Positions 1 to 9,700 of a stretch of 64,000 bases of DNA are shown piece after piece (the first letter of the stretch is position 1; each line of letters opens with the position of its first letter). This DNA is from Methylobacterium nonmethylotrophicum. Lineage in GTDB: Bacteria; Pseudomonadota; Alphaproteobacteria; Rhizobiales; Beijerinckiaceae. The DNA is taken from NCBI RefSeq assembly GCF_004745635.1, contig NZ_SRLB01000017.1:93846-157845 (forward strand), given 5' to 3'. Below the pieces are notes generated by a model. That model saw nothing but the letters and a program-made list of their open reading frames with translations, was not told where the DNA came from and ran no database searches. The translations under genes were made by a program, and so were the position numbers.

Positions 1-114
1 CGGCACGGATCCGGGGGAGCCCTGCGCGCGGGTGCCGTTTCGCACATGCGGCAGGGGAACGCAGGCGCACACACGGCGTTCACCGGGCGAGGCGGGCGGC
101 GGAGGACACACACC

Positions 115-1335
115 ATGTCCCGAGTGATGAATCGGCGCGGGTTGGCCGGCGCCGCGATGCTGGCGCTCGCTCTCGGCACGATGCCGGCGCAGGCCGGCAC
201 CGTCGCGGACCGCCAGCGCTCGACCGTGCGGGCGAGCTTCACGGCCGCGGACCTCGCGGCGGCGCGGCCGGAGGGCCTGGCCGCGACGGTGCGGCTTCCC
301 GGCGACGACCCCGCCGCGTTCCGGGCCTTTCTCGACGGGGCGCCGATGGCGGCGCGGGAGCCCTGGCTCGCCCTCTCCGGCGGCGGCGAGAACGGCGCCT
401 TCGCGGCCGGCCTCCTGAAGGGCTGGACCCGGGCCGGCAACCGGCCGGATTTCGGCGTCGTCACCGGCGTCTCGACCGGCGCGCTGATCGCGCCCTTCGC
501 CTTCCTGGGCGCCGCGCAGGACGCGGCCCTGGAGAAGGCCTATACCGAGACCTCGGCCGCGGACGTGTTCGAGTTCGGCGGCGGCCCGGAGAGCCTGACC
601 GACACCTGGCCGCTCAAGCGTGGCATCGAGCGCAGCGTCACCCCGGCCTTGCTCGCGGCGGTGGCGGCGGAGCACCGGAAGGGCCGGCGCCTCCTCGTCG
701 TGACCACCGAGCTCGACTCGTTGCGCCCCACCCTGTGGGACATGGGCGCCATCGCGGCCGCGGGCGGCCCGGCCGGGCTCAAGCTCTTCCGCGAGGTGAT
801 GCTGGCCTCGGCGGCGATCCCCGGCATCTTCCCGCCGGTGATGATCGATTCGGTCGGCCCCGGGGCGAAGCGCTTCCAGGAGATGCACGCCGACGGCGGC
901 GCCACCGCGCCGTTCTTCGTCGCCCCCGGCCGGACCCTGCTCGGGCCGATCGCCGGCGCGCCGGCCGAGGAGGACAAGCTCCCGGCGCCGGCGATCTACG
1001 TCGTCGTCAACACCGCGCAGGCGCCGGACTTCCAGGTCGCCCAGCGCTCGATGCTGAGCATCCTCGGCCGCTCGCTCTCGGCGATGATCAAGGCCCAGAC
1101 CGCCGGCGCCATCGCGGTGACCAGGGCCTTCGCGGCGCGCACCGGCACGGCGATCCACGTCGCCACCATCGACCAGCGCTTCCCCCAGACCTCGCAGGCG
1201 CCCTTCGAGCAGGGCTACATGCGGGCGCTGTTCGCCCATGGCGAGCGGCTGGGGAAGGCCGGCACCGCCTTCGACTGGTCGCCCGACACGCTGGCCACCA
1301 GCTCGACCCGGCGGAGTGCCAGCAGCGCGCCGTGA
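115..1335 (+). CDS. Patatin-like phospholipase, exported
   Basis: Predicted lipid acyl hydrolase of the patatin family, 406 aa from the ATG at 115, which has GGAGG a short distance upstream; an upstream in-frame ATG at 46 has no clear ribosome site. The N-terminus is a signal peptide (hydrophobic core then MPAQA, cleavage near residue 29), so it probably acts in the periplasm or outer membrane. The oxyanion-hole glycine motif GGGENGAF is at about residues 86-95, the nucleophile elbow GVSTG at 118-122 (Ser about 120), and the catalytic Asp in ADGG at about 260: the Ser-Asp dyad is complete. Substrate is unknown. It stands alone, followed by a palindromic repeat. Confidence 0.85.
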   Translation: MSRVMNRRGLAGAAMLALALGTMPAQAGTVADRQRSTVRASFTAADLAAARPEGLAATVRLPGDDPAAFRAFLDGAPMAAREPWLALSGGGENGAFAAGLLKGWTRAGNRPDFGVVTGVSTGALIAPFAFLGAAQDAALEKAYTETSAADVFEFGGGPESLTDTWPLKRGIERSVTPALLAAVAAEHRKGRRLLVVTTELDSLRPTLWDMGAIAAAGGPAGLKLFREVMLASAAIPGIFPPVMIDSVGPGAKRFQEMHADGGATAPFFVAPGRTLLGPIAGAPAEEDKLPAPAIYVVVNTAQAPDFQVAQRSMLSILGRSLSAMIKAQTAGAIAVTRAFAARTGTAIHVATIDQRFPQTSQAPFEQGYMRALFAHGERLGKAGTAFDWSPDTLATSSTRRSASSAP

Positions 1336-1381
1336 TACGTTTCAAGTATTTGTCAGGTTATGTCCCGAATTCACATCATCC

Positions 1382-1529
1382 CACCCACGACCTCATCCTG
1401 AGGTGCCGGTCGATCGCAGATCGCATGATCTGCGATCGACCGGCCTCGAAGGAGGGCTCCAGTCATCTCGGTGGGATCTGGAGGCCTCCGAGGCTCGCTA
1501 AGCTCGCACCTCAGGATGAGGGTGTGGGT
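1382..1529. repeat. Palindromic intergenic repeat with CCTCATCCTGAGG core
   Basis: Outer inverted arms at 1382-1406 and 1505-1529 (25 bp, two mismatches) carry the core CCTCATCCTGAGG and its complement. Nested inside the left half is a perfect 17-bp stem (1406-1422 with 1427-1443, loop GCAT). The same core brackets a larger element at 29089-29333. It lies between the patatin gene and the convergent ubiH-like gene, so it may also act as a bidirectional terminator. It looks like a dispersed non-autonomous repeat; no transposase is seen. Confidence 0.8.
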
Positions 1530-1548
1530 GGGGTGGACCTTGTGCGGC

Positions 1549-2760
1549 TCACCCCCGCATCAGAGTCGGCGTGCCCAGCCGCGGCGTCACGCCCTCGCGC
1601 ATCACCAGGCGGCGCAACGGCGCGATGGTCGAGAGGGCCAGCAGCCCGATGCCGCGGGCGAGGTCGCCGGGCAGGAAGGCGGTCAGCAGGCTGCGGTTGA
1701 GGGTGTCGACCGCCGTCGTGCGCAGGCGGGCATCGAGGGCCCGGCCGCGGGCGAAGCCGGACAGCACCGATTCGGCACCGGGATCGCGGGCGCCCGCCAC
1801 CGCGTCCCGCAGGGCGGCGGCGTCGCGCAGCCCCAGGTTCAACCCCTGCGCGCCGATCGGCGGGAAGACATGGGCGGCCTCGCCGACGAGCGCGAGGCGG
1901 GGGCCCACCGGCCGGGGCACCGAGAGGCCGCGCATCGGCACCAGGCCCCGCGGCCCATCGATCCGCATCGCGCCCAGCATCGACTGCGCCTGGCGCTCGA
2001 TCGCGGCGGCGAGCGCGGCGTCGTCGAGGGCGATCAGGCGCTCCGCCCGCGCCTCGGCCGAGACCCAGACCAGGCTGGAGCGGCGTCCGCCCGGCAGCGG
2101 CACCAGGGTGAAGGGCCCCTCGCGGGTGTGGAACTCGGTCGAGATCTCGCGGTGGTCGCGGGTATGCGCCAGGATCGTGGTCAGCGCCTTCTGCGGGTAG
2201 GTCCAGCGCTGCGCCGTCAGGCCCGCCGCCTCGCGCAACGGCGAGCCGCCGCCATCCGCCGCGACCACGAGGCGCGCCGCGACGCTCCCGCCGCCTTCCA
2301 GGGCCAGCACCGCCCGGTCCTCCTGCAGCGTGCGCCCGGCGGCGTCGTGCTCGATCAGCGTCAGCCCCGGCACCGCCCGGGCGCGGGCCCGCAGGGTCTC
2401 GACGAGGCGCGCGCTCTCGACGTTCCACCCGAAGGCGTCGAGGCCGATCTCGCGGGCGACGAAGCGGGCCGGCGGCGGGCGAAACAGGCTGCCGGTGTCG
2501 TCGATCAGGTGCATCTCGGCGAGCGCCGCCGCCTGCGGTTCCAGCGCCTCCCAGGCGCCGAGGGCGCGCAGCAGCCTCACCGAGCCGTCGAGGAGCGCCA
2601 CGGTGCGCCCGTCGGCCACGGGGGCGTGGCGGCCGACGAGCGCCGTGCGCAGGCCCTCGCGGGCGAGCGCCAGGGCGGCCGCCAGGCCGACCGCGCCGGC
2701 CCCGACCACCGCCACGTCGTAGATGTCGCCCTCGGGCGTGGAAGCGGCGGTCTCACTCAC
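1549..2760 (-). CDS. FAD-dependent UbiH/UbiF/VisC-family hydroxylase
   Basis: Flavoprotein aromatic hydroxylase of the ubiquinone-biosynthesis (UbiH/COQ6) type, 403 aa. The start is taken as the GTG at 2760, with AGGAG about nine bases upstream; a longer open frame to 2901 would overlap the divergent gene. The N-terminal Rossmann motif GAGAVG is at residues 20-25 and the second FAD motif (GEAAH, then GAQGLNLGLRDA) at about 300. The family hydroxylates the ring of ubiquinone precursors at the membrane. Which ring position is modified cannot be told from sequence. It is divergently transcribed from a quinone oxidoreductase across a 133-bp promoter region, fitting a shared quinone theme. Confidence 0.8.
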   Translation of the reverse strand: MSETAASTPEGDIYDVAVVGAGAVGLAAALALAREGLRTALVGRHAPVADGRTVALLDGSVRLLRALGAWEALEPQAAALAEMHLIDDTGSLFRPPPARFVAREIGLDAFGWNVESARLVETLRARARAVPGLTLIEHDAAGRTLQEDRAVLALEGGGSVAARLVVAADGGGSPLREAAGLTAQRWTYPQKALTTILAHTRDHREISTEFHTREGPFTLVPLPGGRRSSLVWVSAEARAERLIALDDAALAAAIERQAQSMLGAMRIDGPRGLVPMRGLSVPRPVGPRLALVGEAAHVFPPIGAQGLNLGLRDAAALRDAVAGARDPGAESVLSGFARGRALDARLRTTAVDTLNRSLLTAFLPGDLARGIGLLALSTIAPLRRLVMREGVTPRLGTPTLMRG

Positions 2761-2893
2761 GACACGGGCTCTCCTCGAACGATCCTGGGTCAGATCTGGG
2801 TCATGCAGGGCTCGTCCGCCATCCCGGCCATTGCCGAAGCGCCGCCGCCACCTATGATCCCGCCCGCCACCAAGAGCGACATGGGAGCGGGCG

Positions 2894-3868
2894 ATGCCCA
2901 AGGCGATCCGGATTCACGAGTACGGCGGCCCCGAGGTGATGCGCTACGAGGACGTCACGGTGGCCGAGCCCGGCCCCGGCCAGATCCGGGTGCGCCAGAG
3001 CGCGATCGGCGTCAACTTCATCGACATCTACTTCCGTTCCGGCCAGTACAAGGCGCCCCAGCTCCCCTTCACCCCCGGCAACGAGGGCGCCGGCACCGTG
3101 GTGTCGGTGGGCGAGGGCGTGACCGGCTTCAGGCCGGGCGAGCGGGTCGCCTACGGCTCGGCCTCCGGCACCTATGCCGAGGAGGTGGTGATCGACGCGA
3201 AGTCCGTGGTGCGCCTGCCGGACAGCATCGACGACAACACCGCCGCCGCGATGATGCTCAAAGGCCTGACCACCCAGTACCTGCTGCGGCGCACCTACCG
3301 GGTCCAGCCCGGCGACACGATCCTGTTCCACGCCGCCGCCGGCGGCGTCGGGCTGATCGCGACGCAATGGGCCAAGCACCTCGGCGCCACGGTGATCGGC
3401 ACCGTCGGCTCGCAGGACAAGGTGTCGCTCGCCCGCGAGCACGGCTGCGACCACGTCATCCTGTACCGCGACGAGGATTTCGCCGCCCGGGTCAAGGAGA
3501 TCACCGGCGGCAAGGGCTGCCAGGTGGTCTATGACGGCGTCGGCAAGGCGACCTTCCCGGCCTCCCTCGATTGCCTCAGGCCGTTCGGCTATTTCGTGAA
3601 TTTCGGCAGTGCGTCCGGCCCGGTCGCCGCCTTCGACATCGGCCTCCTCGCCCAGAAGGGCTCGCTCTACGCCACGCGGCCGACCCTGTTCACCCACGCC
3701 GCCGACCGCGCGACGCTGGAGGAGATGGCTGCCGACCTGTTCGACGTGGTGGGCAGCGGCGCGGTGAAGATCCCGGTCCACACCCGCGCCAAGCTCGCCG
3801 ACGCGCCCAAGGTCCACGCCGACCTCGCCGGGCGCCAGACGACCGGCGCCACGGTGATGCATCCCTGA
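2894..3868 (+). CDS. qor: NADPH:quinone oxidoreductase, Qor type
   Basis: Zinc-independent medium-chain dehydrogenase/reductase of 324 aa, the usual length for Qor. It starts MPKAIRIHEYGGPEVM, typical of the family. The NADPH-binding loop AAAGGVG is at about residues 146-152, and the substrate-domain signature NFIDIYFRSGQY is present near residue 40. The structural-zinc cysteine cluster of alcohol dehydrogenases is absent. It probably reduces quinones or enones using NADPH in the cytosol. A GGAG lies just before the ATG. pncA follows after 62 bases on the same strand. Confidence 0.87.
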   Translation: MPKAIRIHEYGGPEVMRYEDVTVAEPGPGQIRVRQSAIGVNFIDIYFRSGQYKAPQLPFTPGNEGAGTVVSVGEGVTGFRPGERVAYGSASGTYAEEVVIDAKSVVRLPDSIDDNTAAAMMLKGLTTQYLLRRTYRVQPGDTILFHAAAGGVGLIATQWAKHLGATVIGTVGSQDKVSLAREHGCDHVILYRDEDFAARVKEITGGKGCQVVYDGVGKATFPASLDCLRPFGYFVNFGSASGPVAAFDIGLLAQKGSLYATRPTLFTHAADRATLEEMAADLFDVVGSGAVKIPVHTRAKLADAPKVHADLAGRQTTGATVMHP

Positions 3869-3930
3869 TAGCCTGACGCAGCGGCATCCGGGGCGATTCG
3901 CGCCCCGGATCGGCGGAGACCTTGAGCGTG

Positions 3931-4560
3931 ATGCGCCCGACAGAGACCGACCTGCTCCTCGTCATCGACGTCCAGGCCGATTTCCTGCCCGGCGGCGCGC
4001 TCGCGGTGCCGGACGGGGACGCGGTGATCGCGCCGATCAACGCGCTCGCCCGCCAATTCAACCACGTCGTCCTGACCCAGGACTGGCACCCGGCGGGCCA
4101 CGCCTCCTTCGCCACGAGCCACCCGGGCAGGCAGCCCTTCGAGACGGTGCGGCTGCCTTACGGCGAGCAGGTGCTGTGGCCGGAGCACTGCGTCCAGGGC
4201 ACGCCCGGCGCCGCGCTGTCGCCGAAGCTCGACCTGCCCCACGCCGAGCTGGTCCTCCGCAAGGGCTACCGGCGCGGGATCGACAGCTACTCGGCCTTCC
4301 GCGAGGCCGACCGCACCACCCCGACCGGGCTTGCCGGCTACCTGCGCGAGCGCGGCCTCACCCGGGTCGTCCTGTGCGGGCTCGCCACCGATTACTGCGT
4401 CGGCTGGAGCGCCCTCGACGCGCGGGAGGCGGGTTTCCAGGCGGTGGTGGTCGAGGATGCCTGCCGGGCGATCGACCTCGGCGGGTCGCTGGCGCGGGCC
4501 TGGGACGCGATGGCGGCGGCGGGGGTGGAGCGGGTGGAGAGCGGGGCGATCGGGGGGTGA
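3931..4560 (+). CDS. pncA: Nicotinamidase / pyrazinamidase
   Basis: Cysteine hydrolase of the isochorismatase-like superfamily that converts nicotinamide to nicotinate for NAD salvage. It has 209 aa from the ATG at 3931; in-frame TTG and GTG codons at 3922 and 3928 are possible alternatives. The triad is complete: Asp13 in VIDVQADF, Lys111 in RKGYRRGID and Cys156 in ATDYCVGW. The metal-site residues of the TQDWHPAGHASF segment are also present. A GGCGGAG precedes the start. It is convergent with rimO across a 119-bp gap that holds a GC-rich hairpin. Confidence 0.9.
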   Translation: MRPTETDLLLVIDVQADFLPGGALAVPDGDAVIAPINALARQFNHVVLTQDWHPAGHASFATSHPGRQPFETVRLPYGEQVLWPEHCVQGTPGAALSPKLDLPHAELVLRKGYRRGIDSYSAFREADRTTPTGLAGYLRERGLTRVVLCGLATDYCVGWSALDAREAGFQAVVVEDACRAIDLGGSLARAWDAMAAAGVERVESGAIGG

Positions 4561-4629
4561 ATGCAGCCCAGGTCGCAGAGGCGCACGCACGGACCAACAG
4601 CTTCACGTCGTGCCAAAGGCGCGGGTTTC

Positions 4630-4656
4630 CCCCTCTCCCCGCGGGCGGGAGAGGGG
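4630..4656. terminator. GC-rich hairpin between convergent pncA and rimO
   Basis: Ten-base perfect arms (CCCCTCTCCC at 4630-4639 and its complement at 4647-4656) with a 7-base loop lie midway between two converging genes. There is no T tract, so a terminator role is inferred from position only. The same CCCCTCTCCC unit recurs in the repeat at 30637-30872. Confidence 0.45.
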
Positions 4657-4679
4657 AGATGCGCACGATGCAGTGCGTT

Positions 4680-5996
4680 TTACACCGCCACCCCGTGCAG
4701 GTCGTAGGCATCCGCCGACTCGATCTTCACCGTCACGATGTCGCCGACCCGGACCGGGCGGCGGAAGGCGACGTGGACATTGCCGTCGATCTCGGGCGCG
4801 TCGTATTTCGAGCGGCCCTTGGCGACGGTCGGGCCGGCGGCGTCGATGAGGACCGGCAGGCGCTTGCCGACCTTGGCCTTCTGGAGCCTCAATGACACCG
4901 CCTGCTGGGTCTCCATGAAGCGGCGCTGGCGCTCGGCCTTCACCGCGTCCGGCACCGCCTCGGCCATCGCGTTGGCGGGGGCGCCGCGGACCGGCTCGTA
5001 CTGGAAGCAGCCGACGCGCTCGAGCTTGGCCTCCTTGAGCCAGGCCAGCAGCTCCCCGAACTCGTTGTCGGTCTCGCCCGGGAAGCCGACGATGAAGGTC
5101 GAGCGGATGGCGAGGTCCGGGCAGGTGGTGCGCCAGGAGCGGATGCGCTCCAGCATCTTCTCCTGGTTGCCCGGGCGGCGCATGCGCCTGAGCACCGTCG
5201 GGCTCGCGTGCTGGAGCGGCATGTCGAGGTAGGGCAGGACCTTGCCCTCGGCCATCAGCGGGATGACCTCGTCGACGTGGGGGTAGGGGTAGACGTAGTG
5301 CAGGCGCACCCAGGCGCCGAGTTCGCCCAACTCCTTGGCCAGGTCGTAGAACCGCGCCCGCACCTCGCGGTCGCGCCAGACGCTCGTGGCGTAGCGGGTG
5401 TCGATGCCGTAGGCGCTGGTGTCCTGCGAGACGACGAGCAGTTCCTTGACGCCGGCCTTCACCAGCTTCTCGGCCTCGCGCAGCACGTCCGCCGCCGGTC
5501 GGCTGACGAGGTCGCCGCGCAGCTGCGGGATGATGCAGAACGTGCAGCGGTTGTTGCAGCCCTCCGAGATCTTCAGATACGCGTAGTGCCGCGGCGTCAG
5601 CTTGACCCCCTGCGGCGGGATCAGGTCGAGGAAGGGGTCGTGGGCCGGGGGCACCGCCTCGTGGACCGCCGCCACCACCGACTCGTAGGCCTGCGGCCCG
5701 GTGACGGCGAGCAGGTTCGGGTACTTCTCGCGGATCTCCTCTGGCTGCGCGCCCATGCAGCCGGTGACGATCACCCGGCCGTTCTCCGCCATCGCCTCGC
5801 CGATCGCCTGCAGCGATTCGGCCTTCGCCGAATCGAGGAAGCCGCAGGTGTTGACGATCACCACGTCGGCACCGTCGTGCTTGCGCGCCAGCTCGTAGCC
5901 CTCCGCCCGCAGGTGGGTGAGGATGCGCTCGGAATCGACCAGCGCCTTGGGACAGCCGAGCGACACGAAGGAGATCTTTGGGGCGGGTGCGTTCAT
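4680..5996 (-). CDS. rimO: Ribosomal protein S12 methylthiotransferase RimO
   Basis: Radical-SAM enzyme that methylthiolates the conserved aspartate of ribosomal protein S12, 438 aa from the ATG at 5996. The N-terminal UPF0004 domain supplies Cys15, Cys51 and Cys80 for the auxiliary cluster. The radical-SAM cluster is C-x3-C-x2-C at Cys147, Cys151 and Cys154 (CNNRCTFC). A TRAM domain forms the C-terminus. The opening KISFVSLGCPKALVDSE is diagnostic of RimO rather than MiaB. There is no strong Shine-Dalgarno; a TTG at 6050 would add 18 low-complexity residues and is not preferred. Confidence 0.93.
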   Translation of the reverse strand: MNAPAPKISFVSLGCPKALVDSERILTHLRAEGYELARKHDGADVVIVNTCGFLDSAKAESLQAIGEAMAENGRVIVTGCMGAQPEEIREKYPNLLAVTGPQAYESVVAAVHEAVPPAHDPFLDLIPPQGVKLTPRHYAYLKISEGCNNRCTFCIIPQLRGDLVSRPAADVLREAEKLVKAGVKELLVVSQDTSAYGIDTRYATSVWRDREVRARFYDLAKELGELGAWVRLHYVYPYPHVDEVIPLMAEGKVLPYLDMPLQHASPTVLRRMRRPGNQEKMLERIRSWRTTCPDLAIRSTFIVGFPGETDNEFGELLAWLKEAKLERVGCFQYEPVRGAPANAMAEAVPDAVKAERQRRFMETQQAVSLRLQKAKVGKRLPVLIDAAGPTVAKGRSKYDAPEIDGNVHVAFRRPVRVGDIVTVKIESADAYDLHGVAV

Positions 5997-6170
5997 GGCA
6001 GGAAGGGGAGCGACGCCGGCCCGCGGCCGAGGCGGCGCGAGCGGGATCAAGGATTTAGGGAAGGGTGCTGGGGCAGGCCTCTAGCACAGGGGAGGGCGGG
6101 CGTCACGGGCCGGCGGTTTGCGGCGCGCCGGATCTGCGGCACCATGCGGCGTTCGCGGGCCGAGGGTCGC

Positions 6171-6752
6171 ATGTCGCCAGGGCAGGTCTTCCTCATCGCC
6201 GCTCTCCTCGCGGTGGCCGCCATCCTGGGCGCGGCGACCGCCGCGTGGGGCGATGCGCTTCCGGCCGGCCTCCGAATGGCCGGCTTCGCGGTCGCCGGTC
6301 TCCTGCTCGGGCTCGCGCTGACGCCGGTCCGGGGCGGCCTGGTGCCGGGCGCCCTCGCCGGGTACGGGCTCGGCCTGATCCCGGTCGCCGCGATCGGGCT
6401 GGCCTCGACCCCCCTGATCGGCCTCCTGCCGACGCTCCTGGGGCTCGCCTTCGGGGCGGCCTCCGTGGCCGCCCTTGCGATGGCCCTGCACCGGATCTGG
6501 ACGTCGGACGAGCCGGTCCGGCTCGAGAGCGACTGGGGCGGCTTGGGGCACGGGGTCGGCGGCTGGCAGCTCTCGACCCCCGCGGCCCTGCTGCTCTGCG
6601 CCCTCGCCTTCGGGGGCATGACGGTGGGGGCGGTCGCGCTCCATGCCAGGGTCGCGGACCCCGCCGCAAAGGGGGACGCGACGGCCAAGCCCGGCGTCGC
6701 ACCGGCCCCACCGGCACCGGGTGCCGCACCGCCCGCGGCCCGGGCGAAGTGA
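6171..6752 (+). CDS. Multi-pass membrane protein of unknown function
   Basis: 193 aa from the ATG at 6171 (GAGGG upstream; an in-frame ATG at 6144 is the alternative). About five hydrophobic segments fill residues 3-165, for example VFLIAALLAVAAILGAA and GLLPTLLGLAFGAASVAAL. The last 30 residues are an Ala/Pro-rich soluble tail. I recognise no family. The stop codon is 4 bases before the start of the large ATPase gene, so the two are almost certainly co-transcribed and translationally coupled. The protein is probably a membrane partner of that ATPase, itself predicted to be membrane-attached. Confidence 0.7.
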   Translation: MSPGQVFLIAALLAVAAILGAATAAWGDALPAGLRMAGFAVAGLLLGLALTPVRGGLVPGALAGYGLGLIPVAAIGLASTPLIGLLPTLLGLAFGAASVAALAMALHRIWTSDEPVRLESDWGGLGHGVGGWQLSTPAALLLCALAFGGMTVGAVALHARVADPAAKGDATAKPGVAPAPPAPGAAPPAARAK

Positions 6753-6756
6753 ACCG

Positions 6757-9700
6757 ATGCCGCTGCACCTCCTCGACATCGACGTCGCCCGGACCGGCCC
6801 GCAATACGGGCCCGATGCCTGGATCCCCGCGGCCCGGACGCTCGCCATCGCGTCGGTTCCCGAGACGATCCTCGAGCGCGAGCTCTGGCGCTACCTGCGC
6901 GAGGAGGTCGAGGGCCGCTCGTTCCTGATCGCGGGCCATCGCGGGGCCGGGAAGACGACCCTGGTGCACCGGGCGGTCGCCAGCGTCGCCGACGAGGTCC
7001 TGATCGCCGCCGCCGCGGGCCAGCCCCTGCCGGCGCGGCAGCGCCCGCTCCTGGTCAGGCTGCACGGCCCGAGCCTGTTCTCGGGCCGGCTGCCGGAACA
7101 GGGGAGCGTGCCGAAGACGGACGGGAGCGCGGCGGCCGAGTCCGCGAAGGCCGAGACGACGACAGCCAAGCCGGCGCAACCGTCGACGCACGACCGCACC
7201 CGGGCGGCCCTGGCCCAGATCATGGCGGCGCTCTACCGCGCCCTCGCCACGGAAGTGGCCCGGCGGTTCCGCACGCAGGCCCTCCGCGGCGGCCAGCCGG
7301 CCTCGCCCGCCGCGACGGCGCGCCTCGCCGAGGGGCTCGAACTGGCCGCCCGCCTGCGGCTCGAGCTCGACACGGCGCCCGGCCCCGGCGCGCTGCGTGC
7401 CGTCTACCGGCGCGCCGGGCGGCTGCGCCAGGGCGTGCTGTGGCCGGAGGTCGGGGCTGCCCGCCTCGACCAGGGCGTGCGCGAGATCGTGGCGGTCGCC
7501 ACCGCCGCCCAGTCGTTCCAGGTCTGCATCGGGGCGGTCAGCTATCAGCACGTCAGCAAGGGGACCGGCGAGCAATCCGTGAAGGCGGAGGCGAAGGGCG
7601 AGGCGAACCTGAAGGGCGTGCTCGATCGGCTGTCCGGCCTGCTCGTCGGCGCGGCGGTCGGGACCGGGGTGGGCGCCGTCAGCGGCAGCGCGGCGAACGC
7701 GGCGACGGCGGGACTCGTCGGCGGCCTCGTCTCGGCCCTGACCTTCTCGTTCGCCGCGACGCGCGCCGACCGGCGGGACGAATCGGCCGAGTACCGCTTC
7801 ATCCGGGACTTCTCCCTCGCCACCCTCGACCGCGACCTGCCCGAGGTGATCCAGCGCCTGCGCGAGGCCGGCCTCGCCCCGGTCTTCGTCATCGACGAGC
7901 TCGACAAGCTCGACGACACCCGCGCCTGCGTCGAGGAGCTGATCGGCCAGCTGAAGAACCTGACCACCGATTACGGCTTCTTCTGCTTCCTGACCAATCG
8001 GGCCTACTACGAGGACGTCTGGTGGCGGATGCGCCAGTCGGCCTATCCACGGGAATTCACCTATTTCAGCAACCTCCTGTTCGTGCACTACGGCGCCCCG
8101 GAGGTCCTGCGCTACCTCCTGCGGATCGTGCAGCCGGCGGAGACCGCCCGCCCGACGCAGGAAGCGGCCGCCTGGATGACCTTCGCGTTCGCGGCGCGCC
8201 ACCGCTCGCGCCTGAACTCCATCGCGCTGATGCGCGAGCTGTCGCTCGCCTTCGACGAGGCCGGAGCGATGCGGGTCTCGCCCGAGCGAATCGCCGCCAG
8301 CGTGCAGGGCCGGCTTCAGGCCAGCGTGCAGGTCGCGGTCGACCTCTGCCTCGACGGGCCCGAATTGTCGGTGCGCATCGCCGCGGACCCGCTCTTCGCG
8401 CAACTCGCCGTCGACGCGCTCTACCGGCTCTCCGCCGCGTGGGAGAGCGGCGAGGAGGACGTAAGCCTCGGCCCCGTGGCCCTCGCCGCCTATCTCAGGA
8501 CGCGCAGCGACGCCCCGGCGCCGGCCGAGGCCGACCCGCCGAGCGAACCGCCCGACCCGCCTCCCGCACGGGCGGCCCCGCGGGGCGTGGCGACCACCGA
8601 CGCCCTCTCCCCCGAGGACCTCGCCTTGCTGTCGCGCTCGGCGATCGGTCTGGCCGATCTCCTGGCGGATTTCGACGCCCTGAAGAAGGCGGCTGCCGGG
8701 TACTGGACGCCGCACCGCCGGGAGCTTCTGGCCGGCATCGGGCCGGACGACACGTTCGTCGCCGCCGGGCTCGCGGCCTTCGAGGGCATCGTCGGCGCCG
8801 GGCTGATGCCCGAGGGCATCACCGGCCTCGTCGAGAAGGTGGCGAACGGCCGGTACGCCTTCCAGGTCGACCGCTACGGCGCGCGGCATGCCAGGAGGTC
8901 TCAGGAGGCGGTCACGGCGGATGCGGCGGCCTTGCTGGAGACGGCCGACGCGCTGCTGGATAGCTTCGCGGATCTGGGAGTCACGCCCGCGGCGCTGATC
9001 GACGCGGGGGTGCTGGCGGCATCGGCGGCGGAGCAGCCCCTCGCCGAGGCGTCGACCCGGATCCGCGCCGGCCGCGCGGAGGCGGAAGACGGGTCGCTGG
9101 TCAGGGCGTTCGTGGAGACCTGCGTCGCGGCGGGCGATATTCTGGGATGGACGATCCTCCTGGCCCGGACGGTCGTCGGGACGAGCGGCAAGACCGAGGA
9201 CGGATTGCGCGCCGTCCTGCGGCACCTGCGCATCGACGAGGTGGACCGCGCCGCAGCCGGCGCCTCCCTGGACACGCTGCTGGACGGTATCCTGAACGAC
9301 GTCCCACCCGGCGTGACCGTGCCGCCGCCCTTCGCGGCAGATCCCGGGAGCGTGCGGGACTGGCGGGAGAGGATTCGTGGCGCGGGACGGGCCCTCGTCG
9401 CCCCGCCGCGCGACGGAAACGATATCGAGCGGTGGGAGGCCTGGCGGCCGCGCGTCCTGAGCTTCCTCGCCGAGCCCGAACCGTCACCCGGCGCCGTCTC
9501 ACTCGAGGACGTCGTGCAGGCCGTGCATGGAACATGGCCCGGCGGCCTTCTGCGCCGCCGCCTCGGCACGGTTACCGTCGCGGAATGGAGCGCGCTGGCC
9601 CAGCGTGCATCCCCTTTTCCGGTCGAAGGCGGCCCGGACGACGAGAACCTGGACAGCAGCGTCCCGCAGCCGCCGCGCTGGGCCTTCGTCGCCGCCCTTG

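Noticed and set aside
7440..8963. 507-codon forward frame inside the large ATPase gene
   Set aside because: A shadow of the real frame; Arg-rich with no domain, while the overlapping frame has Walker motifs.
6193..9225. 1010-codon reverse frame opposite the ATPase gene
   Set aside because: Antisense shadow produced by high GC content; composition is low-complexity Arg/Gly/Asp and no ribosome site fits the context.
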